Numbered from the stretch's first letter, positions 1 to 9,672 are shown. The stretch is 64,000 nucleotides of DNA from Desulfosoma sp. (GCA_037481875.1 JBBFKY010000012.1:43286-107285), one strand, 5' to 3'. Made by a program: numbers and translations. Notes: generated by a model not told the origin, from the letters alone.

Positions 1-562
1 CGGCCTGGCGGAGATAGGCATATTCGAAATAGGTTTTTTTCACCCTTTCAAACAATTCCCATTTAGCTGCCTCATAGAGAGCCCTCTTGGCCTCGGCCTC
101 TCGAGTGGCCATATCTTCTTGGAGTTCCAATTTGCTCAGCCATGGAAAAGTCTGGGCCAGAGCAAATTTCTGGCTTTGAGGCTCCACTTGTGTTTCCACC
201 CTTTCCACCATATAGGCATAGGTAAAGTGGGGATCGGGCAGACTTCGCACCTGTGGAATCTTCCACAGCGCCGCCTTCCAGTCTTCAAAGGCGGATCGTA
301 AACCTGGGTTATGGAGCGCGGCGTAGACAAGGTAGTCTTGAAGCGTGGGTTGGTCCGGAAGGGGCTTTTCTTCTTCCGAAAGACCCAATTCCTGGGTCTG
401 GCCGGCTTCCAGTTGGATGATGTCGCTCCAACCGCCGGTAAGCTTAGGCCCACGTCCGGACCCCGTGCAACCGGCAAGTGTTATTGTCACGAGGGCGAAG
501 CCCCATATTGCGCCTATAAGCCACAATCGGACTTGACGCTGGTTTCGTTCAGGTCCCTTCAT
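1..562 (-). CDS. TolC-family outer-membrane efflux lipoprotein, 3' end cut by window edge
   Basis: The minus-strand frame opens with ATG at 562 and runs off the window edge, giving 187 residues of the N-terminal part. Residues 13-31 are hydrophobic and end in a lipobox (LAGC, Cys32), so the product is probably a lipid-anchored outer-membrane protein. The following sequence (TLQDYLVYAALHNPGLRSA, then FALAQTFPWLSKLELQ) is the usual start of the outer-membrane efflux protein domain, as in CusC-like heavy-metal or multidrug systems. The membrane-fusion and RND partners would lie outside the window; the complete efflux set at 35.5-41.6 kb is a separate system. Family assignment is firm, substrate unknown. 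Confidence 0.8.
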   Translation of the reverse strand, partial: MKGPERNQRQVRLWLIGAIWGFALVTITLAGCTGSGRGPKLTGGWSDIIQLEAGQTQELGLSEEEKPLPDQPTLQDYLVYAALHNPGLRSAFEDWKAALWKIPQVRSLPDPHFTYAYMVERVETQVEPQSQKFALAQTFPWLSKLELQEDMATREAEAKRALYEAAKWELFERVKKTYFEYAYLRQA

Positions 563-694
563 GCACGTCCTCACTTGATGCCGTGTGGTTTCGTACCATG
601 AACCGGGGGGGTCTGGTAAGGAATCCCCCGGGAGCACTGGATCACCTCATCCCGAAAATCCGAGAAATGTCCTCGAATACCTGTTGCACTTTCC

Positions 695-835
695 CGAGCG
701 CCGGTAAGCTCCTACGGTTCGAATCAGGTGTTCATGCCGACCCGATTCCACTACCAGCCCGTTCGACAAAACCAAGATTTTGTCGAAATCGATGATTGTG
801 GCCAGCTGATGGGTCTCTATAAATGTGGTGCGGCT
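695..835 (-). pseudogene. ABC exporter ATPase, C-terminal remnant
   Basis: About 46 codons on the minus strand resemble the end of an ABC exporter nucleotide-binding domain (MsbA/HlyB type). RTTFIETHQLATI matches the H-loop region, normally RTTxxxxAHRLxTI, followed by DKILVLSNGLVVESGRHEHL and a GAYRR end. Walker A, the signature motif and Walker B are absent, and the preceding codons do not resemble the family. This is a truncated relic, not a working gene. It lies just upstream of the TolC-type lipoprotein, so an old export locus may have decayed here. Confidence 0.55.
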
Positions 836-1320
836 TTCAGTGGGCCGGCCAGTGACCTCCATTCGCAAATCATTCTACCCATGAACCTATAGCATAGGGC
901 GTGAGCCTACAATTGCAAGATCCTACAAGAATCAAAAAGGCTGCTCAAAGCTGTCGCCACTGGGCCACAGGCAACAATATTGTTCTGGTCTTTGGCAACA
1001 CATCGCACCAATGACACCTTGCGTCAGATTCCAAGAACGTGAATCCTCGGAAAGCTTGGTCGTACGAATTACACCGTCACGCTTCAAGACCTGTGCTCCT
1101 GTTCGAGCAGGTTCTCCTTTCGGACACTCATGGTCTAGACCTTTTGACCACAGTCTCTCGGTGATCCATGCTCGGTGACCCTTTACGGTCCATAGATTGC
1201 GTGCTACAGGTTATTCCTTTTCGTGTTCTAAGCTAGGGCAAGCTCGGAGCCCTATGAAGCCATTGCCTGGAAAATCTTTTCATGCCATTGTGGTGAATAT
1301 CCAATTGTAGGAGGGTGAAA
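836..1320. other. Intergenic, no recognisable gene
   Basis: A minus-strand frame of about 90 codons (roughly 950-1200) stays open but has no recognisable motif or clear start. A Shine-Dalgarno-like AGGAGG at about 1308-1313 precedes the decayed kinase that follows. No RNA gene or repeat was seen. Confidence 0.4.
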
Positions 1321-1905
1321 GTGGACAGAAGTCGGGGCATTTTGGGAAAGATCCTTGTGTGGCAGCTTTTCTTAGTGGCCATTTCCTCGCTACCATCGGA
1401 CTTCTTTATGACAACACACTGCGGCTCATGGAGATTTCGAACGAAATCGTCAATAAACATCACCGACTTTTGGACATTGCCAAGGTTATGGTGGAACAGT
1501 TGTTGATCATGGAAGAAAAGGAAAAGAAGCACATCCTGTTTCAAAGCCCCCGAATACAAAAAAGCCTTTCAAGAGGCCATGAACCTTTTTGAATCATCCC
1601 TGAAAGAGGCCTTGTCCTAGGAACGAGGCCATGAGGGAGCGGTTCCCCTGGAAACAGTGGCGCTGGAGTTTCGAAATGGCAAGCCTGATTATCTTCCAGC
1701 CATGCAAGAAGAGGGGGCTCAAGAGCCTTGGATTCCTGAAGAGACCCTGAATCGTTGGGCTCAAGGGGTTTCCGTCTTTTAGGAAATGCAGGATGGGAGA
1801 GGCATATGGGTGGAAAATGCGCCCTGGCAGGCCACTGAGGGCTTTGAAAGCCATCCATCGGGAACTGGAAGAAAAGAAACGAAGCTTAAAAGATTAGACC
1901 GTCCC
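1321..1905 (+). pseudogene. Sensor histidine kinase N-terminal region, multiply frameshifted
   Basis: After an AGGAGG box, a GTG start at 1321 opens a frame with a membrane segment (ILGKILVWQLFLVAI). The reading frame then changes near 1380 (LLYDNTLRLMEISNEIVNKH, MEEKEKKHILFQ) and again in the C/A-rich run near 1550 (PEYKKAFQEAMNLFESSLKEAL), followed by a stop at 1618. Further pieces (EEGAQEPWIPEETLNRWAQG, then ALKAIHRELEEKKRSLKRL) appear beyond it in different frames. The pattern resembles the ligand-binding, membrane and coiled-coil part of a HAMP-type sensor kinase or chemoreceptor. No kinase catalytic domain remains. It may once have paired with the receiver protein just downstream. Confidence 0.5.
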
Positions 1906-2035
1906 CGGCACAGGGATCTTTTTTGCGGCCGCTCTTGCCTGAAGGACATGGATATGATGAAAATAATCCGTAAGAGCTTCTTCGGCCGAGGGCGTCATAC
2001 TGACATACGGGGGAGAGAGAACAAAGGAGGGCGAC

Positions 2036-2440
2036 ATGGGCAGCGCCAAAAGAATCCTGGTCATTGACGATGATCCTGAAATTTGTCAGGCTATGGAAGC
2101 CATACTCACGGACAACGGCTACGAGGTGCTGACGGCCACGGACACGGTTCGGGGCGAGGCCCTTTTGCAAGAAAGCAAGCCGGATCTCCTTATCCTGGAT
2201 ATCATGATGGCCACCATGCAGGAAGGTTTGGATTTTGCCGCAAAAATAAAGAAAAAAGAAGGACCTTACGGCCTTCCGATTCTCATTGTTTCCGGCAGAC
2301 CGGCTTCGGAAAAGGGATACCAACGTTCGGTAGAAGAGGACCTCGACTGGATCGCGGCGGATGTCTTTATGGAAAAGCCTGTGGATCCCGAAGACTTGTT
2401 GCGGAACGTGGAAAGTCTCGTGTCACGTCGAAAAGCCTAA
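2036..2440 (+). CDS. Single-domain response regulator (CheY-like)
   Basis: This 134-residue protein is a stand-alone receiver domain. The acidic pocket is D11-D12-D13, the phospho-acceptor is D55 (LLILDIMM), the switch Ser is S86 (ILIVSG) and the conserved Lys is K114 (MEKPVD). There is no output domain, so it probably acts by protein contact or in a phosphorelay. A strong AAGGAGG box sits six bases before the ATG. The gene lies between a decayed sensor kinase and an intact one at 2610, from which it could receive phosphate. Confidence 0.9.
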   Translation: MGSAKRILVIDDDPEICQAMEAILTDNGYEVLTATDTVRGEALLQESKPDLLILDIMMATMQEGLDFAAKIKKKEGPYGLPILIVSGRPASEKGYQRSVEEDLDWIAADVFMEKPVDPEDLLRNVESLVSRRKA

Positions 2441-2609
2441 AGAATTGAGGACTTCGTGAATGGGTTCATGACGCTGCGGTTCATTCCCAGGAGCCTCGTT
2501 TCCCCCTGAGATAGGCTGCTTCTTTGTCCCGCTGTTTCTTTCGCGTGAGCTTTCGAGTCCTTGTGTCCCTTGTCGACAGCATGGTTTTGAGCCTCAAAGG
2601 TGACGACCC

Positions 2610-4541
2610 ATGTGGTACCGATCCCTTGGCTTCAAACTTATCTTTGTTGTTGGAGCCGTCACGGCGGTTGTGTTGGTGGTGTTTTTCTTCGGAACGCTGC
2701 AAACACAAAGCCGTGAAACTCTCGACGAAATGGTGCGAAGCGTCCATTTGGCCAGCGAACTCGTGAGTCGGTCTTTGCGCTACGACATGCTGCAGTATCA
2801 GCCAGAGCGATTGCATCGTGCCATCGATACCATTGGAGGGCACGAGAGGATTGAAAAAGTGCGCATCTTCAATGCCATGGGTCAAATCATCTACTCTTCG
2901 GACAAGGCGGAAATGGGCACCTATTTGGACAAGTCAGCGGAACAATGCTATGCGTGCCACACGAGAGAGGAGCCTTTTGAGCGGCTGGACACTTCCAAAA
3001 GGATCCGTATTTTTCAATCCGAAGCCGGCTATCGTGTGCTGGGCATGATCAATCCCATTTACAATGAGCCAGATTGTTTCAGTGGATCCTGCCACGTGCA
3101 TCCTCCGGATCAAAAAGTGCTTGGGGTTTTGGATATCGACGTGAGTTTGGAGGGCATGGACCGAGCCCTAGAACGTATGCGCACCCACATGCTTCTTCTG
3201 GCCTGTTGCGCCGTCGTAGCCATTGCCGCCGTTATTGTGGTGCTCATTCACCGCTTTCTCAACCGTCCCTTGCACCACCTTTTGCAAGGGATCGAGCGCG
3301 TAGGCTCGGGGGACCTCTCCACGCCCATCGTGGTCCATTCCAACGATGAAATCGGGGCCTTGGCCAAGGCTTTCAACATCATGACGGAACGACTGCGGGT
3401 TTCTGAAAGAGAGCTACGGGATTCAGAGGCCAAGTACCGTTCCCTGTTTGAAAATGATCCCAATCCGATTTTCGTGTTGGACCTGGAAAGCTTTCGTATT
3501 TTGGATGTGAACATTCGAGCCGTGGAAACATACGGGTACACGCAGGAAGAGTTCCTGGCCATGTCTTTTTTGGATTTGGCCGATGAAAAGGATGCTCAAA
3601 AGATTCGAGAATTGGCGACTCGAGCTTGTATCTTTCTTCCTCGAGTGCGGCACCGACGAAAGAGCGGGGATCATCTATATGTGAACATTCATTCCTGCCC
3701 TCGGTTACATCTCGGCCGGGATGTTATTATCGCCAATATCGCTGATATTACGGATCGCGTGCAAACCGAAGCCCAGCTGATTCAGGCCGCCAAGATGGCC
3801 ACCCTGGGTGAAATGTCCGCGGGTGTGGCTCATGAGCTGAACCAGCCCTTGAACGCCATTCGCATCGGGTGTGAGTTTTTCCTCAAGAAAGTGCGCCGTT
3901 CGGAGCCCATCGACGGGGAAACCATGGCCAGAGTCGCTGCGCAGATGGTGGAACAAGTGGAGCGGGCTTCTGGAATTATCAATCATTTGCGGGAATTCGG
4001 TCGCAAAACCGATGCCTTTGAAATGGAACCCGTGGATATCAACCGTCCTATTCAAGACGTCTTCACGGTGCTTGGGCAACAACTTCGTTTGCGCCAGATC
4101 CACGTGGAGTTGGATTTGGCGGAAGGGCTTCCTCCTGTCTTGGGTGTCTCCAACCGTTTGGAACAGGTGTTTCTTAATCTGGTGATGAACGCTCGGGACG
4201 CCATGGAAGAAAAAAGAGAAAGAAGTGAAGTGAAGAACGAGGAAATGGTTCTGCACATACGAAGTGCTCTAGAAGGAGATCATGTGATCGTGACGATTCG
4301 GGATACGGGCATAGGCATTCCAGAAACAATTCGAGATCGTATCTTTGAGCCTTTCTTTACCACCAAGGAAGTCGGCCGAGGTACGGGTCTTGGGCTTTCC
4401 ATCAGTTACGGCATTGTCAAGGAATGCGGAGGCAGCATCGAAGTGGAGAGTGAAGAGGGACGAGGAACAACCTTTCGTCTGATCTTTCCTGCATACCGAG
4501 AAGCGGGAGCTTGGGCGGGATGGCGGGCCGTTTCTTCGTGA
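2610..4541 (+). CDS. Membrane histidine kinase with periplasmic CxxCH-type sensor domain
   Basis: The 643-residue protein has a membrane segment at about 9-28, a periplasmic loop to about 192, a second segment at about 194-214, a HAMP domain (215-268), a PAS domain (about 272-385), a HisKA domain with phospho-acceptor H408 (GVAHELNQP) and a HATPase domain with N box ([10 protein letters not shown]) and G boxes ([16 protein letters not shown]). The periplasmic loop carries CYACH (113-117) and [10 protein letters not shown] (156-165). The first is a standard CxxCH heme c attachment motif; the second is a CX4CH variant. A heme- or metal-based redox or gas sensor is therefore likely but unproven. 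The next gene starts 16 bases downstream, so the two are probably co-transcribed. Confidence 0.88.
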   Translation: MWYRSLGFKLIFVVGAVTAVVLVVFFFGTLQTQSRETLDEMVRSVHLASELVSRSLRYDMLQYQPERLHRAIDTIGGHERIEKVRIFNAMGQIIYSSDKAEMGTYLDKSAEQCYACHTREEPFERLDTSKRIRIFQSEAGYRVLGMINPIYNEPDCFSGSCHVHPPDQKVLGVLDIDVSLEGMDRALERMRTHMLLLACCAVVAIAAVIVVLIHRFLNRPLHHLLQGIERVGSGDLSTPIVVHSNDEIGALAKAFNIMTERLRVSERELRDSEAKYRSLFENDPNPIFVLDLESFRILDVNIRAVETYGYTQEEFLAMSFLDLADEKDAQKIRELATRACIFLPRVRHRRKSGDHLYVNIHSCPRLHLGRDVIIANIADITDRVQTEAQLIQAAKMATLGEMSAGVAHELNQPLNAIRIGCEFFLKKVRRSEPIDGETMARVAAQMVEQVERASGIINHLREFGRKTDAFEMEPVDINRPIQDVFTVLGQQLRLRQIHVELDLAEGLPPVLGVSNRLEQVFLNLVMNARDAMEEKRERSEVKNEEMVLHIRSALEGDHVIVTIRDTGIGIPETIRDRIFEPFFTTKEVGRGTGLGLSISYGIVKECGGSIEVESEEGRGTTFRLIFPAYREAGAWAGWRAVSS

Positions 4542-4557
4542 AAGGGCGGAGTGGTCG

Positions 4558-6069
4558 ATGCAGAGGATTTTGGTGGTGGACGATGAGGAAAGCACGCGGG
4601 ATTTGCTGTCATTGACGCTGCAAAGCGACGGCTATGAAGTTGTGTGCGCGGAAGACGGCTTCAGCGCCATGGAGATCTGCAAAAACCATTCGCCCCATAT
4701 CGTCCTCACCGACATCAAGATGCCGGGGATGGATGGTATTGAGCTCTTGCGGCGCATCAAACACCTGAATCCCGACATTGAAGTCATCATGATCACAGGA
4801 CACGGCCAGCTGGAGTTGGCTATCCAAGCACTGCAGCTGGATGCCTCGGATTTCATCAACAAGCCCATCAGCGATCAGGCCTTGAGTGTTGCGTTGCGGC
4901 GTGCAAAGCAAAAGATTTGGATGCGAGAAAAACTTCGAGAATACACGGAAAACTTGGAATGCATGCTTAAACAAGCCACCGATGAGATTCGCAAACGCTA
5001 CGACTTTGAACACCGTCTTATTCATACATCCATGGACGGCATCATTGCCAACGACCGGGAAGGCAACATCATTCTTTTCAATGAGGGGGCGTCGCGCATC
5101 TACGGGTACAGTCGAGAAGAGGCGATCTGCGGACTCAAAGTCACATCTCTCTATCCCGAAGGCGAGGCGCGCCGTGTCAAAAAATTGATTTATTCTCAAG
5201 AATACGGAGGACCGGGTTATCTGGTTAATTATGAAACCACGGCAAGAACCAAGGACGGGCGTCTTGTGCCCATTCTTCTTTCGGCGGCGCTTCTTTATGA
5301 AGACGGCGAAGAAGTAGGGACCGTCGGTTATTTCAAGGACTTGACTGAGGTCAAAGAGCTTCAAGCCCGTTTGCTTGAACAAACCCGGCTGGCGGCCATG
5401 GGCGAAGCCATGGCGGAAGTGGCTCACGGTGTGAAAAACATTCTTTATGGCATGAAGCTTGGCGCCTACATGGTAGAGAAGGCTCTGAGTCATGGCGAAC
5501 GGGAGCGGTTGGAAAAGGGCTGGCACATGGTGCGAAAGAACATAGAGCGCATCGCACGCCTGAGCCTGGAAATGCTGGATTATGCGCGTGGGAAAAGCCG
5601 GCGCCGGGAAGCCATATCGATCAATGATATAATCAAAGATGTGCTGCAATCCCTCGAAAAGCAGGCGCAGGGGGAAGGCATTCTTTTGCAGCGGGAGCTT
5701 GCCCGTGAGCTTCCTTTCATTTTTGGGGATTCGGAGGCCTTTCATTCCTGTGTGTTGAACCTCATCACCAATGCCCTGGAATCCTTTGGTGAAGAGAGTG
5801 TCGAAAAGCGCGTCACCGTGAGAACTCTTATTCAAGAGAACCGTTGGATTTGTGTGGAGGTGGAGGATACGGGACGAGGAATTCCCATCGAGGTGCAGGA
5901 AAAAATTTTTCGCCCTCTGTTCACGACCAAGGGGGCTCGAGGCACAGGCTTAGGGCTGGCTATCGTGCAGAAGATCGTTCACGAACTGGGAGGCGTGGTG
6001 GATTTTCATACCACGCCGGGTCATGGCACCACCTTTAACTTGCGTTTTCCTCTTCCCACAGGGGAATAA
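4558..6069 (+). CDS. Receiver-PAS-histidine kinase hybrid
   Basis: The 503-residue soluble protein starts with a receiver domain (phospho-acceptor D52 in VLTDIKMPGMDG, switch T80, K102), followed by a short coiled segment, a PAS domain (about 152-262), a HisKA-like helix with H290 (VAHGVKNILYGM) and a HATPase domain (DTGRGIP, GTGLGLAIV). The order, receiver first and kinase last, makes it a relay partner that can take phosphate from the upstream membrane kinase and has its own kinase core. No DNA-binding domain is present and the final output is not encoded in the window. Confidence 0.87.
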   Translation: MQRILVVDDEESTRDLLSLTLQSDGYEVVCAEDGFSAMEICKNHSPHIVLTDIKMPGMDGIELLRRIKHLNPDIEVIMITGHGQLELAIQALQLDASDFINKPISDQALSVALRRAKQKIWMREKLREYTENLECMLKQATDEIRKRYDFEHRLIHTSMDGIIANDREGNIILFNEGASRIYGYSREEAICGLKVTSLYPEGEARRVKKLIYSQEYGGPGYLVNYETTARTKDGRLVPILLSAALLYEDGEEVGTVGYFKDLTEVKELQARLLEQTRLAAMGEAMAEVAHGVKNILYGMKLGAYMVEKALSHGERERLEKGWHMVRKNIERIARLSLEMLDYARGKSRRREAISINDIIKDVLQSLEKQAQGEGILLQRELARELPFIFGDSEAFHSCVLNLITNALESFGEESVEKRVTVRTLIQENRWICVEVEDTGRGIPIEVQEKIFRPLFTTKGARGTGLGLAIVQKIVHELGGVVDFHTTPGHGTTFNLRFPLPTGE

Positions 6070-6507
6070 ACATAAGTACCTAGGCCCTTCCCTGCCCAGT
6101 GCTCCGGTGTGTCTAGAGAAATGACGATCGCAGAACCGCCGCGGCAGTTCCCTGGAGGTGAAAAGCCTGGCACACGATCCTTTTTGCGAGTACGGCCCAT
6201 TACTCAAGAGGAGGAGCGGATCTCTCTGATCGAAGGGAAAAAATCTCGAATTTGAGCCCATTTTCTCGATTTGTTTGAAAAACTATTCCGTCTTTGCAGC
6301 ACCATTCGAGCCTTTGGCATTTTTGAAGGCCCTGGTTTCGATTCAAGGAAAAGAAACCTCGGCTTCGTTGGCAATCTTGGGGTGATGGGTGAAGGACTCT
6401 ACCGTGGGCTCAGCACCAACCTTGGTGCTCACCCGGTCCAGGTCCAAGACCGGGGATCCATGGAATCCGTTGAATCCAATAAGGGATGTCCTGAATCTCA
6501 CTCTCGC

Positions 6508-7014
6508 TCATCCGTCTGGGCTCTTCAACAACGTTTCCCCTGAAGAATTCGGCTGGTTTTCCTGACCTGACCAGAATGCCGTGGGGGCTATGGATTTGTG
6601 CACGGCCTTCAAGGGGACGATTGCTGTGGCCTCATCCTTCATGACTTTTAAGTTGGCCCTGCTGTTCAGAATCCCCTCCATATCGAGTGTGCTGAAACAA
6701 ACCTTATGTTTGTAGAGGTAAACCTGACCAAAGCCGATTTCGATGAAGACACATCTCCTTGAGGTTTTCTGTCTTATGAAGTTGAAGGAAGGAAATCCTC
6801 AGAAACCGAACATGGATGGAATGCCCGCGGCCAGATACTTTTTGACGCCGGCTGGAACGTCGGCACCGCTGGGGTTGGTTACCAAGGGATCATGGCAGAA
6901 GTAGATGATGGCTTCGTAGTCGTCGGCTATGGTGTACACGAAGCTTGGATGTTCCTTGTCAAAATCGGGCTTGGCGTCCGTGTAGGGCCAGGACCGCGCT
7001 GGTTTTCGGTCCCT
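6508..7014 (-). pseudogene. Unidentified coding remnant
   Basis: One minus-strand frame runs from 7014 to a TGA at 6799-6801 (71 codons) and then stays open to 6508. The first part reads like protein sequence (WPYTDAKPDFDKEHPSFVYT, then DYEAIIYFCHDPLVTNPSGA) and ends FGF-stop; a stop at 7015-7017 cuts it off upstream and there is no start codon. The second part (FGQVYLYKHKVCFSTLDMEG and on) also has coding character. I do not recognise either family. The interrupting stops and lack of start and ribosome site point to degraded genes. Confidence 0.3.
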
Positions 7015-7141
7015 TTAAGGACCGATCAATCAGGCTCAGAAAAAGCGACGGGCTGCGCGCATGAGGCGCTGCTGATGCACAGGTTGAACAGCCTATGGCG
7101 TAATGGCTAAAAATGTGAAACGGAGAGTATAAGGCCTTGTC

Positions 7142-7165
7142 GGGGCGGAGCCATGTGTCCGCCCC
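7142..7165. repeat. GC-rich palindromic element
   Basis: Eight-base arms GGGGCGGA (7142-7149) and TCCGCCCC (7158-7165) flank an 8-base centre containing CATGTG. The same arms recur at 42684-42707 and 46766-46789, with a related copy at 24519-24552. It is a dispersed intergenic palindrome that could fold into a hairpin beyond the end of the amino-acid transport operon. Confidence 0.7.
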
Positions 7166-7449
7166 AAGCCCGCGTCAACAGAGAGGTTTCGTAAAGGCGG
7201 ACCGAAGCCTGCTGCCGATGTGGACTGTCAAGTTTTGTCGCTTTGCGAAAGCAAGTTGGCGGCCGAGCAGAAAACTCCAGCAATGGATTATTTGGGCATT
7301 ATAAGATAAGGGCCTCCAAGATCAGTTGTGGTTTTGGATTGGTTCCCACTCGAATCTTGGGGCAATGATGAAACAGATGGGTTAACAAATGGTGGCTGTG
7401 CCTAAGGAAACCGCGCGTCTAAAAGTCCGTGTCCGCCTCTCGAAAAGCT

Positions 7450-8118
7450 TTAGAGCCCTCCGAAGTCAGATCGAAGCTTTTTTTCCAGATGGTTGGCCAG
7501 ATGAATCAATGGGTAACAGACAGCGAAATACAAAAGCCCTACCAAACCAAAGACCATGAGCCCTTCCGGAATACGTTGGACAGTGAACCAGCCAACACGG
7601 GTGACATCGGTGACCCCGATCACGGAAACCACCGATGAATCCTTGATAAGCAGCACGTATTGGCCCACCAAAGGCGGTAAAATGGTTTTCATGGCCTGAG
7701 GCAAAATCACGTAGCGCATGCGTTGAAACCAGTTCAACCCCGAAGCTTTGGCCGCTTCCGACTGACCTGAAGGCACGGCGGTGATGCCACCGGCTACGAT
7801 CTCGCAAATATAAGCCCCTGCGTAAAGGGTCAGGCTCACCACAGCAGCCGTAAAGGCGTCCAGGTGAAGCCCCCATTCGGGCAAGATAAAAAAGATGATA
7901 AAAACCTGCACCAGAAAGGGGGTGCCTCGCATGAAATCAACGTAGGCGAACAGGAATTTTCCTAAAACCGGCACTCGCGAGGCTCGAACCACACCCGCCG
8001 CCCCTCCGATGACCGTGCCCATGAGAAGGCTCAGGCCGGAAACAGCCACGGTCATCCAAAGGCCCTTTAGGAAAAAGGGAAAGCTCTCCATAAGCTGCTT
8101 GAGGTAGTAGAGCCACAT
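7450..8118 (-). CDS. Polar amino-acid ABC transporter permease
   Basis: The 222-residue membrane protein belongs to the HisM/GlnP permease family. It has several membrane segments and the EAA loop that docks the ATPase (EAAKASGLNWFQRMRYVILP, then PLVGQYVLLIKDSSVVSVIG). It is the last gene of a minus-strand group: alanine dehydrogenase, binding protein, permease, permease. The 18-base gap to the previous permease suggests co-transcription. No ATP-binding subunit is next to it, so the ATPase must come from elsewhere or the gene has been lost. Confidence 0.9.
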   Translation of the reverse strand: MWLYYLKQLMESFPFFLKGLWMTVAVSGLSLLMGTVIGGAAGVVRASRVPVLGKFLFAYVDFMRGTPFLVQVFIIFFILPEWGLHLDAFTAAVVSLTLYAGAYICEIVAGGITAVPSGQSEAAKASGLNWFQRMRYVILPQAMKTILPPLVGQYVLLIKDSSVVSVIGVTDVTRVGWFTVQRIPEGLMVFGLVGLLYFAVCYPLIHLANHLEKKLRSDFGGL

Positions 8119-8136
8119 GGTCGTGGATGATCGCCC

Positions 8137-8805
8137 CTATGCCGGTTGAACGAAGATGAGCCTCTTTTGCCACCAAGTCGAAAAGGTTTTAAGTGCATAG
8201 TAAATCAGCAGATACAGCAGGGCCGTGGTAAAAAAGCCTTCGGCGGGCATAAACCGCTCGGAGGTGATGATCTGGCCGGCTCGAGTGAGTTCAAAAACGG
8301 AGATGAGAGACAAAAGAGCGCTGTCTTTGACAAGCACAATCGCCTGGCCGAGAAGCGGCGGAATCGTGATACCCAGAGCCTGAGGTAGCACGATATAGCG
8401 CATGCGTTGCAGATAGGTGAGCCCATAGGCCATCCCGGCTTCGATTTGTCCCCAAGACACCGAAAGCACTCCAGCTCGAATGATTTCAGCCATATACGCT
8501 CCACTGTTGAGCGAAAGGGCCAGAATGCCTGTTTGGTGTTCGGGCAGCCGAATCCCGAGGCTCGGCAGCCCGAAATAGAAGAAGTAAAGTTGTGCCAAAA
8601 GAGGTGTGGCACGAATGGTTTCGATGTAGGCTCCCACTGCCATCGAAAGAAGGCGAAGCCGTGACAATCGAGCGCCGCAGGCCAGAATGCCTACCAACAA
8701 GGCACCCACAAGGGAAAGGACCGAAAGCCACGCCGTGGCCCACAGTCCCTTCAAAAAGAGCGGCATATAATCAAGCAGCACTCGAAAGTTAAAGGCTTCC
8801 AGCAT
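8137..8805 (-). CDS. Polar amino-acid ABC transporter permease
   Basis: Also 222 residues and of the HisM/GlnP family, with an EAA loop (EAGMAYGLTYLQRMRYIVLP). It and the next permease are divergent and probably form a heterodimeric channel. It starts seven bases after the end of the binding-protein gene. Substrate is inferred from the neighbours: the locus also encodes alanine dehydrogenase and a D-amino-acid dehydrogenase, so alanine or a related small amino acid is plausible. Confidence 0.9.
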   Translation of the reverse strand: MLEAFNFRVLLDYMPLFLKGLWATAWLSVLSLVGALLVGILACGARLSRLRLLSMAVGAYIETIRATPLLAQLYFFYFGLPSLGIRLPEHQTGILALSLNSGAYMAEIIRAGVLSVSWGQIEAGMAYGLTYLQRMRYIVLPQALGITIPPLLGQAIVLVKDSALLSLISVFELTRAGQIITSERFMPAEGFFTTALLYLLIYYALKTFSTWWQKRLIFVQPA

Positions 8806-8812
8806 ATGCGCC

Positions 8813-9616
8813 TCAGTGGTCCTTCTTCCAATCCAAGGATTTCACCCAGTAGTTGATATTGGCGTCATAGCGGCCGTCTTCTCGAATCCACTGAAAGAAG
8901 AGGTTAATCCATTGCAGCAGGTGGGTGTCTTCCGGGCGTACTGCAAAGGCCAAGGGTTCCTTGGAAAGTCGAATGGGAAGGATTTCGATGCTGTCGGGAG
9001 GAAATTCCTGCATCTGACCCACCACGGCGGTTTCGTCGTTCACGCCGATATCGGCATGTCCTGCCAGAACGGCATTGATGAGCAGCGGGCCTCCGCCCTT
9101 GTAAGATTTAATGTTGGCTTTGGGAAAGAAGCGTTTGGCTTCCGCTTCCCCCGTGCTTCCCAAAAGCACCGCGATGGTCACGTTTTCCTTGTTACAATCT
9201 TCGATGCTTTTGAAAGCGCTTCCTTTTTTGGCAAACACCACCGCTCCGGTGTAGTAGAAAGGATCGGTAAAGGAGACCTTGAGAGCCCGCTTCAGGGTGG
9301 CCGTCATGTCGGCGGCCAAAAGATCGGCCTTTTTAGAAAGCAGCGCTGGAATAAGGCCGTCCCAGTCATAGTCCAGGAAAGTCACCTTAACTCCCATTTC
9401 CTGGGCCATAAGCTTGCAGAATTCCACGGAACTGCCTGTGCGGACACCGTTTTTATCCACGAAACTGAAAGGAGGTCCTTGTGTCTGGACCGCGACGCGA
9501 AGCTCACCACGTTGAATGATCTCTTGAAGAGTGTCGGCCGCCGCGGAGGGGATCAGTCCGCAAAAAAACGCCGCCACCAAGCCCAAGGTCCACAGCCCTG
9601 TCGCCCATCGTTTCAT
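8813..9616 (-). CDS. Amino-acid ABC transporter substrate-binding protein
   Basis: The 267-residue protein starts with a signal peptide (basic MKRW, hydrophobic core, SAAA cleavage region near residue 27) and continues as an SBP_bac_3 domain: GELRVAVQTQGPPFSFVDKN, then SVEFCKLMAQEMGVKVTFLD and a TATLKRALKVSFTDPFYYTG segment. It should deliver a polar amino acid in the periplasm to the two permeases encoded just downstream. A clear AAGGAGG site precedes the ATG. Confidence 0.92.
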   Translation of the reverse strand: MKRWATGLWTLGLVAAFFCGLIPSAAADTLQEIIQRGELRVAVQTQGPPFSFVDKNGVRTGSSVEFCKLMAQEMGVKVTFLDYDWDGLIPALLSKKADLLAADMTATLKRALKVSFTDPFYYTGAVVFAKKGSAFKSIEDCNKENVTIAVLLGSTGEAEAKRFFPKANIKSYKGGGPLLINAVLAGHADIGVNDETAVVGQMQEFPPDSIEILPIRLSKEPLAFAVRPEDTHLLQWINLFFQWIREDGRYDANINYWVKSLDWKKDH

Positions 9617-9651
9617 GATTGCCTCCTTATTATGGTTTTAGGTCATGATCC

Positions 9652-9672
9652 GGCCGGCTTCAGGCACCGGCC
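9652..9672. promoter_or_regulatory. Hairpin between ald and the transporter genes
   Basis: GGCCGG (9652-9657) and CCGGCC (9667-9672) can pair around a 9-base loop, in the 129-base gap between ald and the binding-protein gene. No T run follows in the direction of transcription, so a processing or attenuation site is as likely as a terminator. Confidence 0.3.

Larger units (their letters stand above)
6070..7449. other. 1.4-kb region without an intact gene
   Basis: No convincing intact gene was found on either strand. The region holds open but unassigned minus-strand coding fragments at 6508-7014 and a GC-rich palindrome at 7142-7165. It lies beyond the 3' ends of both flanking operons and looks like an eroded accessory segment. 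Confidence 0.5.

Noticed and set aside
1..900. tRNA or integrase signs at the left edge that would mark an island boundary
   Set aside because: No tRNA-like cloverleaf, integrase or att-like direct repeat was found.
4609..5835. A 408-codon minus-strand frame opposite the receiver-PAS-kinase gene
   Set aside because: Antisense shadow of a gene with intact catalytic motifs.
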